Assembly (NCBI GenBank): GCA_963738665.1
Contig: CAVTXL010000002.1
Location: forward strand, 1,103,897-1,167,896
Source of the DNA: JABDGM01 sp963738665
Lineage (GTDB): Bacteria; Planctomycetota; Planctomycetia; Pirellulales; Lacipirellulaceae
Direction of reading: 5' to 3'
DNA: 64,000 nucleotides
A program made the translations under genes and the position numbers. The stretch's first letter is position 1. Every line of letters begins with the position of its first letter. Below, piece after piece: positions 36,395 to 44,354 of the stretch. Under the pieces are notes generated by a model that did no database searches, was not told the DNA's origin, and saw nothing but the letters and a program-made list of their open reading frames with translations.

Positions 36395-36868
36395 TTACTC
36401 GCCGCGCAGCTGGCAGCGATCGCTGCCAGCACACACGTCGCAAGTGTCGGCCGCGCCGGCCGCGTGGGCCAGGCAATGCTCGATCCGCTCGCGCATGACC
36501 TCGGCCATCAGCGGGTGCAGCCCAAACGGCGCGGTGACCAGGTAGCGGACGCCGGGGTGCGAACGGGCCGCCTCGGCCGCCAGCCGTGAAATGTCTTCAC
36601 TCCAGTGCCGGCCGGGCAACAGGAAATATGGAAACACGACGACAGTCCGCGCTCTGCGCGCAACGCAGCGGGCGAACGCGACGGCGATCGTCGGCTCGGC
36701 CAATTCCATGTGGGCCGGCTCGACGATTGGAAAGCCGGTCGCTTTCACGAAGTGATCCACGACGTCGAGCAGCATGGCGTTGCTCTCTTCTCGGCGCGAG
36801 CCGTGATCGACGAGGATCACGCCCAGCGGAGAGGACGTTGACGAGAAATCATCATCTTGGAGTGCCAT
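36395..36868 (-). CDS. cbiX: CbiX-type sirohydrochlorin chelatase with Cys-rich tail
   Basis: A 157-residue single-domain chelatase. GVILVDHGSRREESNAMLL carries the first metal-binding His; EPAHMELAEPTIAVAF and VVVFPYFLLPGRHWSEDI the second; APFGLHPLMAEVMRERIEHC completes the fold. It inserts Co2+ or Fe2+ (sometimes Ni2+) into sirohydrochlorin for cobalamin, siroheme or F430-type cofactors. The tail CDVCAGSDRCQLRG has three cysteines and may bind metal or an Fe-S cluster as in some CbiX proteins. The ATG lies 1 bp after the stop of the ParE-type toxin, so it may be read from the toxin-antitoxin promoter. No other tetrapyrrole gene is nearby. Confidence 0.87.
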   Translation of the reverse strand: MALQDDDFSSTSSPLGVILVDHGSRREESNAMLLDVVDHFVKATGFPIVEPAHMELAEPTIAVAFARCVARRARTVVVFPYFLLPGRHWSEDISRLAAEAARSHPGVRYLVTAPFGLHPLMAEVMRERIEHCLAHAAGAADTCDVCAGSDRCQLRGE

Positions 36869-36869
36869 G

Positions 36870-37162
36870 TCATTTCCGTCGCATTCCAAATCCAGGCCGG
36901 CGCGACTGATGCCGCACGACGATAATTCGAAGCGTGTCCGGGTCCGGCATACGATAGTAGACGGCGTATGGAAAGCGATCTAGCAGATAACGATGAATGC
37001 CAGGCCGCACGTGTTCGAACGCCGTCGATTCGCGGCGATGGCCGCCACGGCAGAGTCCACTTCACCGAGAAACGCTTGATCAAGCCCCGGACGCTCATTG
37101 TAGTAATACTCTGCCGCCTTACGCAGGTCGCGTTGCGCGAGCGGAATGATTTCAACGTTCAT
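36870..37162 (-). CDS. ParE/RelE-family toxin, one frameshift
   Basis: The 97-residue protein starts MNVEIIPLAQRDLRKAAEYY. The raw frame ends early at ...NTCGLAFIVIC, but a slip near 37022 restores AFEHVRPGIHRYLLDRFPYA then VYYRMPDPDTLRIIVVRHQS and RRPGFGMRRK, the typical ParE/RelE C-terminus (Y-R-x, I-x-V-V-x-x-x-R-P). ParE toxins inhibit gyrase and RelE toxins cut mRNA; which applies cannot be told here. The ATG overlaps the antitoxin stop by 4 bp. Confidence 0.85.
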
Positions 37163-37380
37163 GGAAGCGCGTCCCGAATCTCGCGCATTGCTTGATCATA
37201 GGATATTGGCGTACTGACACCAGAGGATATGTCCGCCTCTCGCCGTTCAATCTCGGCGAACAGTTCGTTGTCCTCGCTCGGCGCACCGACGCTCAGCCAA
37301 AGTTGCTCGGCAAGCACCACACGCTGCTCTGGCGGCAGGGCCAACGCTAGAGACATCACATTATCAAGGGTTGGCAGCAT
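37159..37380 (-). CDS. Addiction-module antitoxin (PF09720-type)
   Basis: A 73-residue acidic protein: MSLALALPPEQRVVLAEQLW then ADISSGVSTPISYDQAMREI. The L-x-L-P-x-x-x-R-x-x-L-A-E-x-L-x-x-S pattern is diagnostic for the putative addiction module component family, which pairs with ParE/RelE toxins. GGAGGA lies 6 nt before the ATG. Antitoxin first and toxin second with a 4-bp overlap. Confidence 0.9.
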   Translation of the reverse strand: MLPTLDNVMSLALALPPEQRVVLAEQLWLSVGAPSEDNELFAEIERREADISSGVSTPISYDQAMREIRDALP

Positions 37381-37457
37381 CGGTATCCTCCAGGGAACAG
37401 AAAGTGACGTGTCAAACCCATTTTATCCCATTTTGTACCTGTCGACAACTTGCAATG

Positions 37458-38696
37458 TTACTTCGTCGGCCGCACCGATTTCAGCGGCCCCACCGTCACC
37501 GTCGACACGCGCGACAGCGGATACTTCTTCAGCACGGCGTGCACGTCGTCGAGCGTGACCGCATCGAGCGACGCCAAATCATCGGCCACCGCGCGATACT
37601 CCCGCCGCTGCAGCCAGTTGCCGCCCACATTGAACAGCCGGCTCCGCGGCCGCTCACTGGAAAGCACGACTCGGGCCTTCACCTTATTCTTCGCCTGCTG
37701 CAACTCGTCCGCCGTGACGCCACGGGCCTCGACCTCTTCGTAAATCGCTCGCAAATGCGCCAGGTTCTCTTCGGCCAATTCCGGTTCACAAGCCAGCCAG
37801 GTGTAGTACATGCCCACGCCCTGGTATTCATAGTGACCGAGGCTCGCGCTCTCGGCCAGGCCCGATTCGGCCAGCTCCCAATACATGCGGCTGCCCGAGT
37901 CGTCGCCGACCACGGTCGCCAGTAGCTTGGCCGCGTAGCGGTCGTCATCTTCCGAGGCCGGCGCGTCGGCCAGTTGCAGCACGTACTGCTGCGTAGCCGC
38001 TGGGCGGTGCACGACCTCGAACGCCAGCTTCGACGCCGGCCGCGGCACGAGTCGCGGCGCCGCTTGCGCCTGCCAATTGTCGCAGAGCGATTCCACTTGC
38101 CTTACTAGCGCCTCGAAATCGACCTTGCCCGCACCGGCGACAAACACGTTGCCCGCGCTGTAGCGCGACACGAAGTAGCGTCGCATCGCGTCCACCGGCA
38201 AATCGCTGATGCTCCTGCTCGTGCCCAGCACGCTCCGCGCGATCGGATGACCGGCCAGGTGCAGCTCTTTGATTCGATCGTCCATCCCAAAGGGCGGCTG
38301 ATCGAGATACATCTGGATCTCTTCCAAGATCACCTTTTTCTCAGTGTCGAAGTCCTCGTCGCGCAGGCTCGGCCGCAGGATGTCCGCCAGGATCTCGACG
38401 CACGCCCCCTGATACTCGGGCAGCACCGACGCGTAATATGCGGTGCACTCTTCGCTCGTGAACGCGTTGTGGTGCGCGCCGATCTCGTCGAATTCGCGAT
38501 TCACGTCGTCGGCCGAGCGGCGCGGCGTGCCCTTGAAGCACATGTGCTCGAGGAAATGACTTACGCCGGCCACGTCGTCCGTCTCGTCGCGCGAGCCGGT
38601 GCGCACGAAGAACGCCAGGCTCGTCGAGTGAGCATCGCCGTTCGCCTCGGCGACGACTTCCAAACCATTATCCAAGCGGTGGCTGAGAAACTCCAA
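37458..38696 (-). CDS. M16-family zinc metallopeptidase, catalytic subunit
   Basis: A 412-residue pitrilysin-family peptidase. The inverted zinc motif HFLEHMCFKGT (His47, Glu50, His51) and the downstream Glu in FTSEECTAYYASVL/LEEIQMYLDQPPFGM region are present, so it is catalytically competent. Conserved C-lobe: YELADAPASEDD-type region and AESASLGHYEYQGVGMYYTW. No signal peptide, so cytosolic. It follows a non-catalytic M16 gene by 69 bp on the same strand; the two probably form a heterodimer like mitochondrial-processing-peptidase-type bacterial pairs. The substrate is likely small peptides or processing intermediates. Confidence 0.92.
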   Translation of the reverse strand: MEFLSHRLDNGLEVVAEANGDAHSTSLAFFVRTGSRDETDDVAGVSHFLEHMCFKGTPRRSADDVNREFDEIGAHHNAFTSEECTAYYASVLPEYQGACVEILADILRPSLRDEDFDTEKKVILEEIQMYLDQPPFGMDDRIKELHLAGHPIARSVLGTSRSISDLPVDAMRRYFVSRYSAGNVFVAGAGKVDFEALVRQVESLCDNWQAQAAPRLVPRPASKLAFEVVHRPAATQQYVLQLADAPASEDDDRYAAKLLATVVGDDSGSRMYWELAESGLAESASLGHYEYQGVGMYYTWLACEPELAEENLAHLRAIYEEVEARGVTADELQQAKNKVKARVVLSSERPRSRLFNVGGNWLQRREYRAVADDLASLDAVTLDDVHAVLKKYPLSRVSTVTVGPLKSVRPTK

Positions 38697-38765
38697 CCGG
38701 CACCTCCCATTTCAGCGGCTGAATCAACAGAATTCAGCCCACGCCCGAAATCTCGCTTGCTTCAG

Positions 38766-40007
38766 CTACGTTCCAACCGGCACTTCCAAGGGCTCGGGCC
38801 CCAATGTCACGACCAGCAGGTCTTGCGGCGGGTTCTGCGTGAGGAACGCATTGATGCTCTCGGCCGACAACGCGTCCACGATGCGTCCGACTTCATCCAA
38901 AGTCCGCACCCGGCCGAGGTGGTACCAATCGCGGGCGATCGCCCCACTGCGGGCCGAGGTCGATTCCTGCTGCATGATCAGCGAGCTCTTGATGCGGGCC
39001 TTAAGCCGATCGAGTTCGGCTTGTTCAATGCCCGCCCCCAGCCGACGCAACTCACCGATCGTGACGTCCAGCGTTTCCTGGGCCCGCTCGGCCGTCGTGC
39101 CCGCGTAACACAGCACACTTGCTCGTTCGCGCTGCGTGTGGAGCGAGGCGTGCACCGTGTAACAAAGGCCGCGTTTCTCGCGGACCTCGGTGAACAACCG
39201 CGAGCTGGAACCGCTCGACAACACGCCGACCGCCGCCCAGGCCTGGAAGTAATCGGGATGTTTGTAGGGAATCGTCGGGTACGCCACGCCGATGTGAGAT
39301 TGGCCCGATTCAAACGGAATATGATGGCCGAGCAGCTTGCCGTTCGTGCCCAGCAGCGGGCCCACTTCATTCGCCTGCCAGTCGCCGAACAACTGCTCGA
39401 CGCGCTCGACCAATTGCGACCAATCGAAATTGCCCGCCACTCCGAGAATCGCGCCGTTGGGCCGATAATTCTGAGCGTGAAAATGCCGCACGTCGTCGAT
39501 CGTCATCGCTTCGATGCCTTGCTCATCGCCATGACTAGATCGCCCCCACGGATCGGGATATTGCCGCCGCCGCAGCTCGATCATCAGCTTATGGCTCGGT
39601 TCGTCGTCAATCCCGCGCAGTTCCTGCAGGCACACATTCCGGCCGGCCTCGAGCTGGTCGGCTGGCAAATGCGGCCGGCGGAGCAGGTCGGCGAACAACT
39701 CAAGCGCAGGCGGCAGATTCTCACTCAGCGTCGCGCCGCTAAAATTGGCCTGGGCCACGCCGACCGATTCGCCCCGCTCGACGCCCAAGTTCTCCAGCGC
39801 CGAAATCCAGGCCCGGCTGTCGCGCGAACCAGCCCCGCGGAGCATCATCTCGCCCGTAAGCGAGGCCAACCCCTGCCGGCCGGCCGGATCGTACGCGCAG
39901 CCGCCCGGCAGCAAAAAGTTGAACGCGGCCGACTCGAACGACGGCGTCGGCTCGCCGACGAGCACCATTCCATTGGCCAGAGTATGAGAAAGTATTTCTG
40001 CGGTCAC
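38766..40007 (-). CDS. M16-family non-catalytic partner subunit
   Basis: A 413-residue M16 homologue in which the HxxEH motif is replaced (RQGLASLTGEMMLRGAGSR), so it cannot bind zinc. The glycine-rich and substrate-binding parts remain: GVAQANFSGATLSENLPPAL, VRHFHAQNYRPNGAILGVAG, LSSGSSSRLFTEVREKRGLC and YTVHASLHTQRE (R-x-x-x-G-L-C-Y-x-V). This is the usual arrangement of an inactive alpha partner preceding the active subunit. First gene of the two-gene unit. Confidence 0.9.
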   Translation of the reverse strand: MTAEILSHTLANGMVLVGEPTPSFESAAFNFLLPGGCAYDPAGRQGLASLTGEMMLRGAGSRDSRAWISALENLGVERGESVGVAQANFSGATLSENLPPALELFADLLRRPHLPADQLEAGRNVCLQELRGIDDEPSHKLMIELRRRQYPDPWGRSSHGDEQGIEAMTIDDVRHFHAQNYRPNGAILGVAGNFDWSQLVERVEQLFGDWQANEVGPLLGTNGKLLGHHIPFESGQSHIGVAYPTIPYKHPDYFQAWAAVGVLSSGSSSRLFTEVREKRGLCYTVHASLHTQRERASVLCYAGTTAERAQETLDVTIGELRRLGAGIEQAELDRLKARIKSSLIMQQESTSARSGAIARDWYHLGRVRTLDEVGRIVDALSAESINAFLTQNPPQDLLVVTLGPEPLEVPVGT

Positions 40008-40073
40008 GCGTGCAGCTTACATGTTCAACTTCTGATCGACAACCCAAACCCAAAGCCCACCGCCGATATGCGG

Positions 40074-40454
40074 TCATTTGGCCCGCGCGGAGGCAAAGTT
40101 CGGGTTCTGCGGATTGACGTCCGCCAGGCGCTGCTGTGGCAGCAGAACGAGATCCATATCTTCCATCGGAATTGCGCCGAACAAAACCTCGTCCCCCATG
40201 ACCAGCGCGCCCACGAACGCTTTTCGGTTCTTAAACTGAACCTCAATTGGGCCCACGTATGGGATCATGCGGCGCGAGCCATCGGCAAGCGTGATTTCTT
40301 TCTTCGATTGCTCGTCCAAATCAAGCTGTACGCGGACGTGCTCCGGGATCACCAGGAAGACAGCGCCCGTGTCAACCAGGGCATCGGCTTGAAACGGCTC
40401 GATTTCCGGTCGCTTCGGATTGGAAAGGCGAAGCGCCACTGTGATCAGTCCCAT
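40074..40454 (-). CDS. Clan AA retropepsin-like aspartic protease
   Basis: A 126-residue protein with FQADALVDTGAVFLVIPEHV, the D-T-G active-site loop of retropepsin-type proteases, followed by the flap-like region and MGDEVLFGAIPMEDMDLVL (the hydrophobic-hydrophobic-G turn). It is the size of one retropepsin monomer and would act as a homodimer. Such small free-standing proteins are common in bacteria with unknown substrates. Stand-alone. Confidence 0.85.
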   Translation of the reverse strand: MGLITVALRLSNPKRPEIEPFQADALVDTGAVFLVIPEHVRVQLDLDEQSKKEITLADGSRRMIPYVGPIEVQFKNRKAFVGALVMGDEVLFGAIPMEDMDLVLLPQQRLADVNPQNPNFASARAK

Positions 40455-40537
40455 CTTGCAAGGCCCTGGCGATTGACGCGCTCAACGTATTCTCTATCTC
40501 TGTGGCGGACCATACCAACTGTGCCGAGCGCGCCGCC

Positions 40538-41098
40538 TCACGAATACGCCATCTCCACCGCTTTATAGAGCGTCTTCGTGCGGCGGAAGCCGAGCCGTTT
40601 GTAGAGCAAGACGGCCCGCTCGTTTTGCGCGGTCACTTCCAGATACGCCCGCGGCAAACCCGCGTGCTGAAACCCGGCCAGCGCCGCTAGGATCAGGGCG
40701 CTGCCCAGGCCGCGGCCGCGATGCGGCGGGGTGATGCCCACGTTCTGGATGCTGCCGTGCTTGTGCGAGACGCGAATTCCTTGGATCGTCCCGCAGGCTT
40801 CGACACGCCCGTCGCCGCGGGCTGCATAGCCGGCAAGCCAGGTCGCCTCGGGCAGAAAACCCTCCCGCTGGCTGATCTCTTCCATCAACCGATAGCAACC
40901 CACGAGCTCGCCCAGACACGTAAACAACTCGGAATCGATCTCGTGACGAAAGCTCTGATACTTGGCCTCGGCATGGTCACCCAAGCGGTCCTCGCGCCAA
41001 GCCAACAGCCGATAGCCGGGCGGCAACGGCCCCGGCTCGAACCGGCAGCCGCCCAGGTCGATCTCCATCCGATACCGCTTAAAATAGCTGACGCTCAT
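40538..41098 (-). CDS. GNAT-family N-acetyltransferase
   Basis: A 186-residue acetyltransferase starting MSVSYFKRYRMEIDLGGCRF. The acetyl-CoA loop GITPPHRGRGLGSALILAAL (R/Q-x-x-G-x-G/A pattern) and the following helix plus YLEVTAQNERAVLLYKRLGF are diagnostic for GNAT motif A and B. Substrate unknown. The frame could extend to 41203, but the added residues are not protein-like. Confidence 0.9.
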   Translation of the reverse strand: MSVSYFKRYRMEIDLGGCRFEPGPLPPGYRLLAWREDRLGDHAEAKYQSFRHEIDSELFTCLGELVGCYRLMEEISQREGFLPEATWLAGYAARGDGRVEACGTIQGIRVSHKHGSIQNVGITPPHRGRGLGSALILAALAGFQHAGLPRAYLEVTAQNERAVLLYKRLGFRRTKTLYKAVEMAYS

Positions 41099-41271
41099 CG
41101 AATGCCTCGACTGCCGAAACCGCGGCCCCACATCGCCCGAAAAGCAACCGCCCGGGCCCCATTCGTACTTCCTAAATCTACCGCCGACAATGGGAAACGT
41201 CAATTAAATACGCCCGTGCGTCACCGCCTGAAAACAAGGCCCGACATGTGCGTGGTTCGTCGCTCCGCCAG

Positions 41272-41606
41272 CTACCTCTTCACCAGCGAGCCGCGGCGGA
41301 TAGCGTCGTTGCGGCCGACGAACGGGGCCAACCCGAAAGTAGTACCGAAAGACAGCTTGCCGGCGATCCGACCCACGCCGTGGCTGGCGCCGTTGCCGTT
41401 AGAATAGAATACCCCAGCACGTCGATGCCGAATTGCCCAGCCAAAAACGCCAGCCGCTCTTCCAGCCACCGTTTGCGATGGTCGAAGTTGCGGCCGGTGA
41501 AGGGATCATCGCCGCAGAGAAAACAGCGGCGCACGCAGCGATTGACGCAATGCACGACGGCCACCTCGGTCGGGTGGAACAACTCAGCACGGGCGAGACG
41601 AGCCAT
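41272..41606 (-). pseudogene. Truncated REP-associated tyrosine transposase (IS200-like)
   Basis: The N-terminal 70 residues are intact: MARLARAELFHPTEVAVVHC then VNRCVRRCFLCGDDPFTGRN and RKRWLEERLAFLAGQFGIDV, the opening of the planctomycete Y1/TnpA-REP transposase family. The reading then jumps from LGYSIL, just before the HUH motif, to a short tail; the HUH and catalytic Tyr region are missing, and the last codons (KLSFGTTFGLAPFVGRND) are the probable old C-terminus after an internal deletion. Non-functional. It sits next to a REP-like hairpin (41757-41791). Confidence 0.8.
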
Positions 41607-41756
41607 GGCAAAACCCTCACGGCGAGAAGCGGAACGGCGCTGCGCAGCCGACGAAACGGCGGTGGCACTTCGAGGCCGGCCGCGGCTGAGTGTACACCCG
41701 TATCGTACCATGTCAAAAGGGGCGGACGAAAATAACCAGAGCTGGAAAAACCGCGG

Positions 41757-41791
41757 TTTTCACCAAAACGTGGCTGTCCCGGGCTCCCGCC
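41757..41791 (-). repeat. REP-like hairpin, partial copy 3
   Basis: On the minus strand it reads GGAGCCCGGGACAGCCACG followed by TTTTGGTGAAAAC, matching the left part of the 146-bp repeats at 44044 and 50454. GTTTT-GGTG-AAAAC forms a hairpin. It directly truncates the Rhs fragment that lies upstream on the same strand. Confidence 0.75.
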
Positions 41792-41794
41792 CGA

Positions 41795-41967
41795 TGTAGT
41801 CGACCGTGTTCGTCAGCGTGTCGTCGGTCCTCGTCGACGTATTGTTGCCGGTGTACGTCTTGACCTCGGTTAAGCGATTCCGATGGTCCCAGGTGTATAC
41901 CGTGCGATCGTGGGTCGTCTTGTTCTCTCGCAGCGTGGGGTCCCCTCGGCGTCGTACGTGTGTTTAC
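41795..41967 (-). pseudogene. Rhs/YD-repeat fragment
   Basis: Minus-strand reading gives TYDAEG, ENKTTHDRTVYTWDHRNRLT and EVKTYTGNNTSTRTDDTLTN then TVDYI, which is a canonical Y-x-W-D-H-R-N-R-L YD-repeat segment. It begins after a disrupted stretch near 41967 and ends at the REP-like hairpin. About 55 codons; no start, core or tip. Remnant of a longer Rhs gene. Confidence 0.8.
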
Positions 41968-42026
41968 ATTAAAAAGGTTCCTGACACCTTTTCCCCGCCC
42001 ATATAGGGGCCATTACTTTACTGTTA

Positions 42027-42272
42027 TTATCTTGCATCAAAGACCGCAGCCAAATCTCCTATGACATAGATTAAGACAGATAACAGAATCACCAACGACC
42101 AACGTTGCTTCCATCCAAAGTAAGAAGCAGAAAATCCCACTATTGCGGCTAAAAGACTCAAACAGGTCGTGACTGGCATTTTGGAACGAAACGAGATGAT
42201 CGCTTGGTACGTCAACCATGCACCAAAGAGTGCAAAGCCCCATGTCACTAGGTTCACGACGGCGTTTTTCAT
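42027..42272 (-). CDS. Small multi-span membrane protein, possible immunity protein
   Basis: An 81-residue protein, almost entirely hydrophobic: VTWGFALFGAWLTYQAIISF, TTCLSLLAAIVGFSASYFGW and WSLVILLSVLIYVIGDLAAV give three membrane helices. AT-rich compared with the flanking core genome. Located in the Rhs island downstream of an orphan Rhs tip and another membrane-anchored protein on the same strand, which suits an immunity role, but no family is recognised. Confidence 0.55.
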   Translation of the reverse strand: MKNAVVNLVTWGFALFGAWLTYQAIISFRSKMPVTTCLSLLAAIVGFSASYFGWKQRWSLVILLSVLIYVIGDLAAVFDAR

Positions 42273-42396
42273 GGGGGGTACGGTTATCGGTCCATGCGAG
42301 TTATTCTCGTTACTTCAATATAGAACGCAACTTCTCAAGGTCTTCTTCGGATAGGTTTTGCGGATCAAGTCTCGGTGGACGTGGTCTAAAAAAAGG

Positions 42397-42530
42397 AGAA
42401 AAGGGGACATCACTGATATTGCTGTGGTGTGATCACCTCTTCCGTTACCTCTGCAGCCTCTACTGCGGCCTGCCGACGATCCGAAATCAGTGATGTCCCC
42501 TTTTCTTCTCGTGATGTCCCCTTTTCTTCT
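42397..42530. repeat. Palindromic element with 21-bp arms
   Basis: Arms at 42397-42417 and 42486-42506 form a perfect 21-bp inverted repeat containing AAAAGGGGACATCAC, with a 68-bp AT/GC-mixed centre. A third copy of the arm (GTGATGTCCCCTTTTC) follows directly at 42511-42526. The design (GGGGACA-type arms) recalls the nested palindrome at 1.56 kb. It lies between two candidate immunity genes. Confidence 0.8.
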
Positions 42531-42534
42531 CTTA

Positions 42535-43164
42535 CTACAACCTTCTTTTTCGTAAGTTGACAGACCGGGGAAAAATGCGGCCGTTCGAGTCCACGTCATA
42601 TACGTAGTCATACACGTCTCCTCGCTTCGTATAGATAACTAACGTCACTAGCCTTTTGTCATCACCGATGGACTTTGATTCATACACAACATTTCGCCAG
42701 TCAGTCGCCGATTGCCACGTTTTGATTATATCGTTTAACTTCGAAATATATGTGTTTTCGCGCTCGCTCGGAGGGAAAGCAGTCAACATATTGCTTGGGA
42801 CTCTCACTTCATTATCGTGATCCGCAAATACCGAAATCACATTTTGATCGAGCTCATCTAACGAAACCAGTACAGCTCGTCGAACGGAAATATTGCCGAT
42901 TGGATTGTTATTGTCGACTCGTGTGTTTGAATTGTCTGTTGGAAATAAGATTACATAAAAACTAGACGCATCAACAGGTTGGCCAGCTTGCTGATTCCAG
43001 ATCACAGTTGACCCCGTGGACGCAAAGGGACGAAGGTGTAATACTGCGCCGAAAATTACGGCAAGAACTAAAAGTGTCGTGAAAATTATCTTCCGACGTC
43101 TAACCTGTACCATTGAGTATTTATCACTATTCATTGACTTTGATGAATGATCTCCAGATTGCAT
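42535..43164 (-). CDS. Membrane-anchored hypothetical protein, candidate Rhs immunity protein
   Basis: A 209-residue protein. A basic N-terminus (VQVRRRK) precedes one membrane helix IIFTTLLVLAVIFGAVLHL; the rest (residues 50-209) is a polar extracytoplasmic domain rich in Asn/Asp/Ser with YVILFPTDNSNTRVDNNNP and LVTLVIYTKRGDVYDYVYDV. Low GC relative to the genome. It starts 12 bp after the stop of the Rhs C-terminal tip on the same strand, the standard position of an immunity gene. No known family; role inferred from context. Confidence 0.65.
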   Translation of the reverse strand: MQSGDHSSKSMNSDKYSMVQVRRRKIIFTTLLVLAVIFGAVLHLRPFASTGSTVIWNQQAGQPVDASSFYVILFPTDNSNTRVDNNNPIGNISVRRAVLVSLDELDQNVISVFADHDNEVRVPSNMLTAFPPSERENTYISKLNDIIKTWQSATDWRNVVYESKSIGDDKRLVTLVIYTKRGDVYDYVYDVDSNGRIFPRSVNLRKRRL

Positions 43165-43176
43165 GCTGCCAGTCAG

Positions 43177-44040
43177 CTAGCGGCGATCTCTATTTCGATC
43201 GCGACGGTCGCGACGATCTCGATTGTTTCCGGGCGGTGCCACAGAGCTTGGTGGAGTTCCACCAGATGGCGGCGAATTCGAGCCATCGTCACACGGGATT
43301 CCGAATAACTTTTCAAGCGTGATTTTGCCACTCAACAAATCTCTGGCTGCTTTGATCGCATTAAGTTCGTTTTGTTGGCCGTACCGCCCGAAGTCAATAT
43401 CCACATTTGGATCTTGAATTCCATCCTTGATTATCCAGATTGGTTTGCCAATTCTGTAAATAGTGCCGGGGTCCTGACCTTTTAACAGCCAACCTCCTAA
43501 GCCTGGTGCATTTCCATAATGAGCATTGAGCAGCGTTAACATCCAATCGACATCTACATTGCCGTAACACGGCGTGTCGATCTCCAAGTTTTGAAGTTTG
43601 CCACTCCATCCCCAAGTTGGGTCATAGTTTTCGACAAAATCTTCGAGGTTTGGTTCCTTACCCAAAAAATGCTTTTCGTCTCGTAATCTACGTAACGCAT
43701 CACGGATCGCGTCTCGTTTTGCTTCGTCGTTGGGCCATTGTTTCCTTTTTTCCAGCCCGCTGGGGTCCGTAAACACCGTCGGCGCGTTGCCCATCGGCCG
43801 ATACACATTCGACGGGTCCCCCGCAAAGCCGATTGGGTCCTCGCTCAGCCAGCGGCCGATGCTTGGATCGTACCACCGGTTGAGGTTGTTTTGCAAACCG
43901 CTCTGCTTGTCGAACCACCGGCCGGTGAAGGCGAACGCCTCGTCGATATAGCCGGTGCCGCTCGAGACGGGATCGCCGCCGGCATCGTAGTGGTCTTCGT
44001 CGGTGACCTTCCCAAACTCGTCAAACGCCCGGTGGGGGGC
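43177..44040 (-). CDS. Orphan Rhs C-terminal module A with unassigned toxin tip
   Basis: The readable Rhs part begins at about 44040, where it abuts the REP-like repeat: AFDEFGKVTDEDHYDAGG then the core AFTGRWFDKQSGLQNNLNRW and YDPSIGRWLSEDPIGFAGDP and ending TDPSGLEKRKQ. The open frame extends upstream to 44292, but that is antisense of the repeat. After DPSGL comes a tip of about 190 residues: DVDWMLTLLNAHYGNAPGLG, TIYRIGKPIWIIKDGIQDPN, VDIDFGRYGQQNELNAIKAA, and a C-terminus of RDRRDRNRDRR. I do not recognise the tip with certainty. No start codon of its own, so it is a displaced cassette on the strand opposite to the other modules. Confidence 0.75.
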   Translation of the reverse strand, partial: APHRAFDEFGKVTDEDHYDAGGDPVSSGTGYIDEAFAFTGRWFDKQSGLQNNLNRWYDPSIGRWLSEDPIGFAGDPSNVYRPMGNAPTVFTDPSGLEKRKQWPNDEAKRDAIRDALRRLRDEKHFLGKEPNLEDFVENYDPTWGWSGKLQNLEIDTPCYGNVDVDWMLTLLNAHYGNAPGLGGWLLKGQDPGTIYRIGKPIWIIKDGIQDPNVDIDFGRYGQQNELNAIKAARDLLSGKITLEKLFGIPCDDGSNSPPSGGTPPSSVAPPGNNRDRRDRRDRNRDRR

Positions 44041-44043
44041 GTC

Positions 44044-44189
44044 GGGGGACAGCCACGTTTTAGCGAAAACGGCTGGAATTTGTGGTCCATTTTTCTCGCG
44101 ACCCGCTTGACACGCTATGGAACGCGTGTACACTACCAGCATCGCGGCCCTTTTCGGGCCAGCAGCGATTATTCGTTTGATTACGCCGG
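44044..44189 (+). repeat. 146-bp REP-like repeat, copy 1
   Basis: Starts GGGGGACAGCCACG, includes the hairpin CGTTTTAGCGAAAACGGCTG and ends with the Rhs-derived TTCGTTTGATTACGCCGG. It matches 50454-50599 over its whole length with a handful of substitutions. It lies between the orphan module A (minus) and the plus-strand Rhs module B. Confidence 0.9.
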
Positions 44190-44311
44190 TGTAGCGGCCC
44201 AGCGATTTCCGCGTACCACGGCCGGGGGGGTAGACAATTGCATCTTTGGAACATGAGTGGGGTGTTTCCCACTGGAAGCAGCGTCGGAGCATGAGCCGAC
44301 GGCATAGTTAA

Positions 44312-44348
44312 TTGACAATTTGAGTTTGCTGCGCATCGAGCGGCCCTC
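44312..44348 (+). repeat. 37-bp repeat before Rhs fragments (copy 1; copy 2 at 53073-53109)
   Basis: TTGACAATTTGAGTTTGCTG followed by CGCATCGAGCGGCCCTC recurs at 53073-53109 with three substitutions. In both places it directly precedes the broken 5' end of an Rhs segment. TTGACA could also serve as a -35 box. Confidence 0.75.
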
Positions 44349-44354
44349 CGCGCG

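Noticed and set aside
38247..40568. Very long plus-strand open frame opposite the two M16 peptidase genes
   Set aside because: It is antisense to two clearly conserved genes, Arg/Gln/His-rich in composition and without any motif; it results from high GC content.
44040..44292. N-terminal extension of Rhs module A up to 44292
   Set aside because: The extra codons are the antisense of the REP-like repeat and contain no Rhs sequence; the reading is open by chance.
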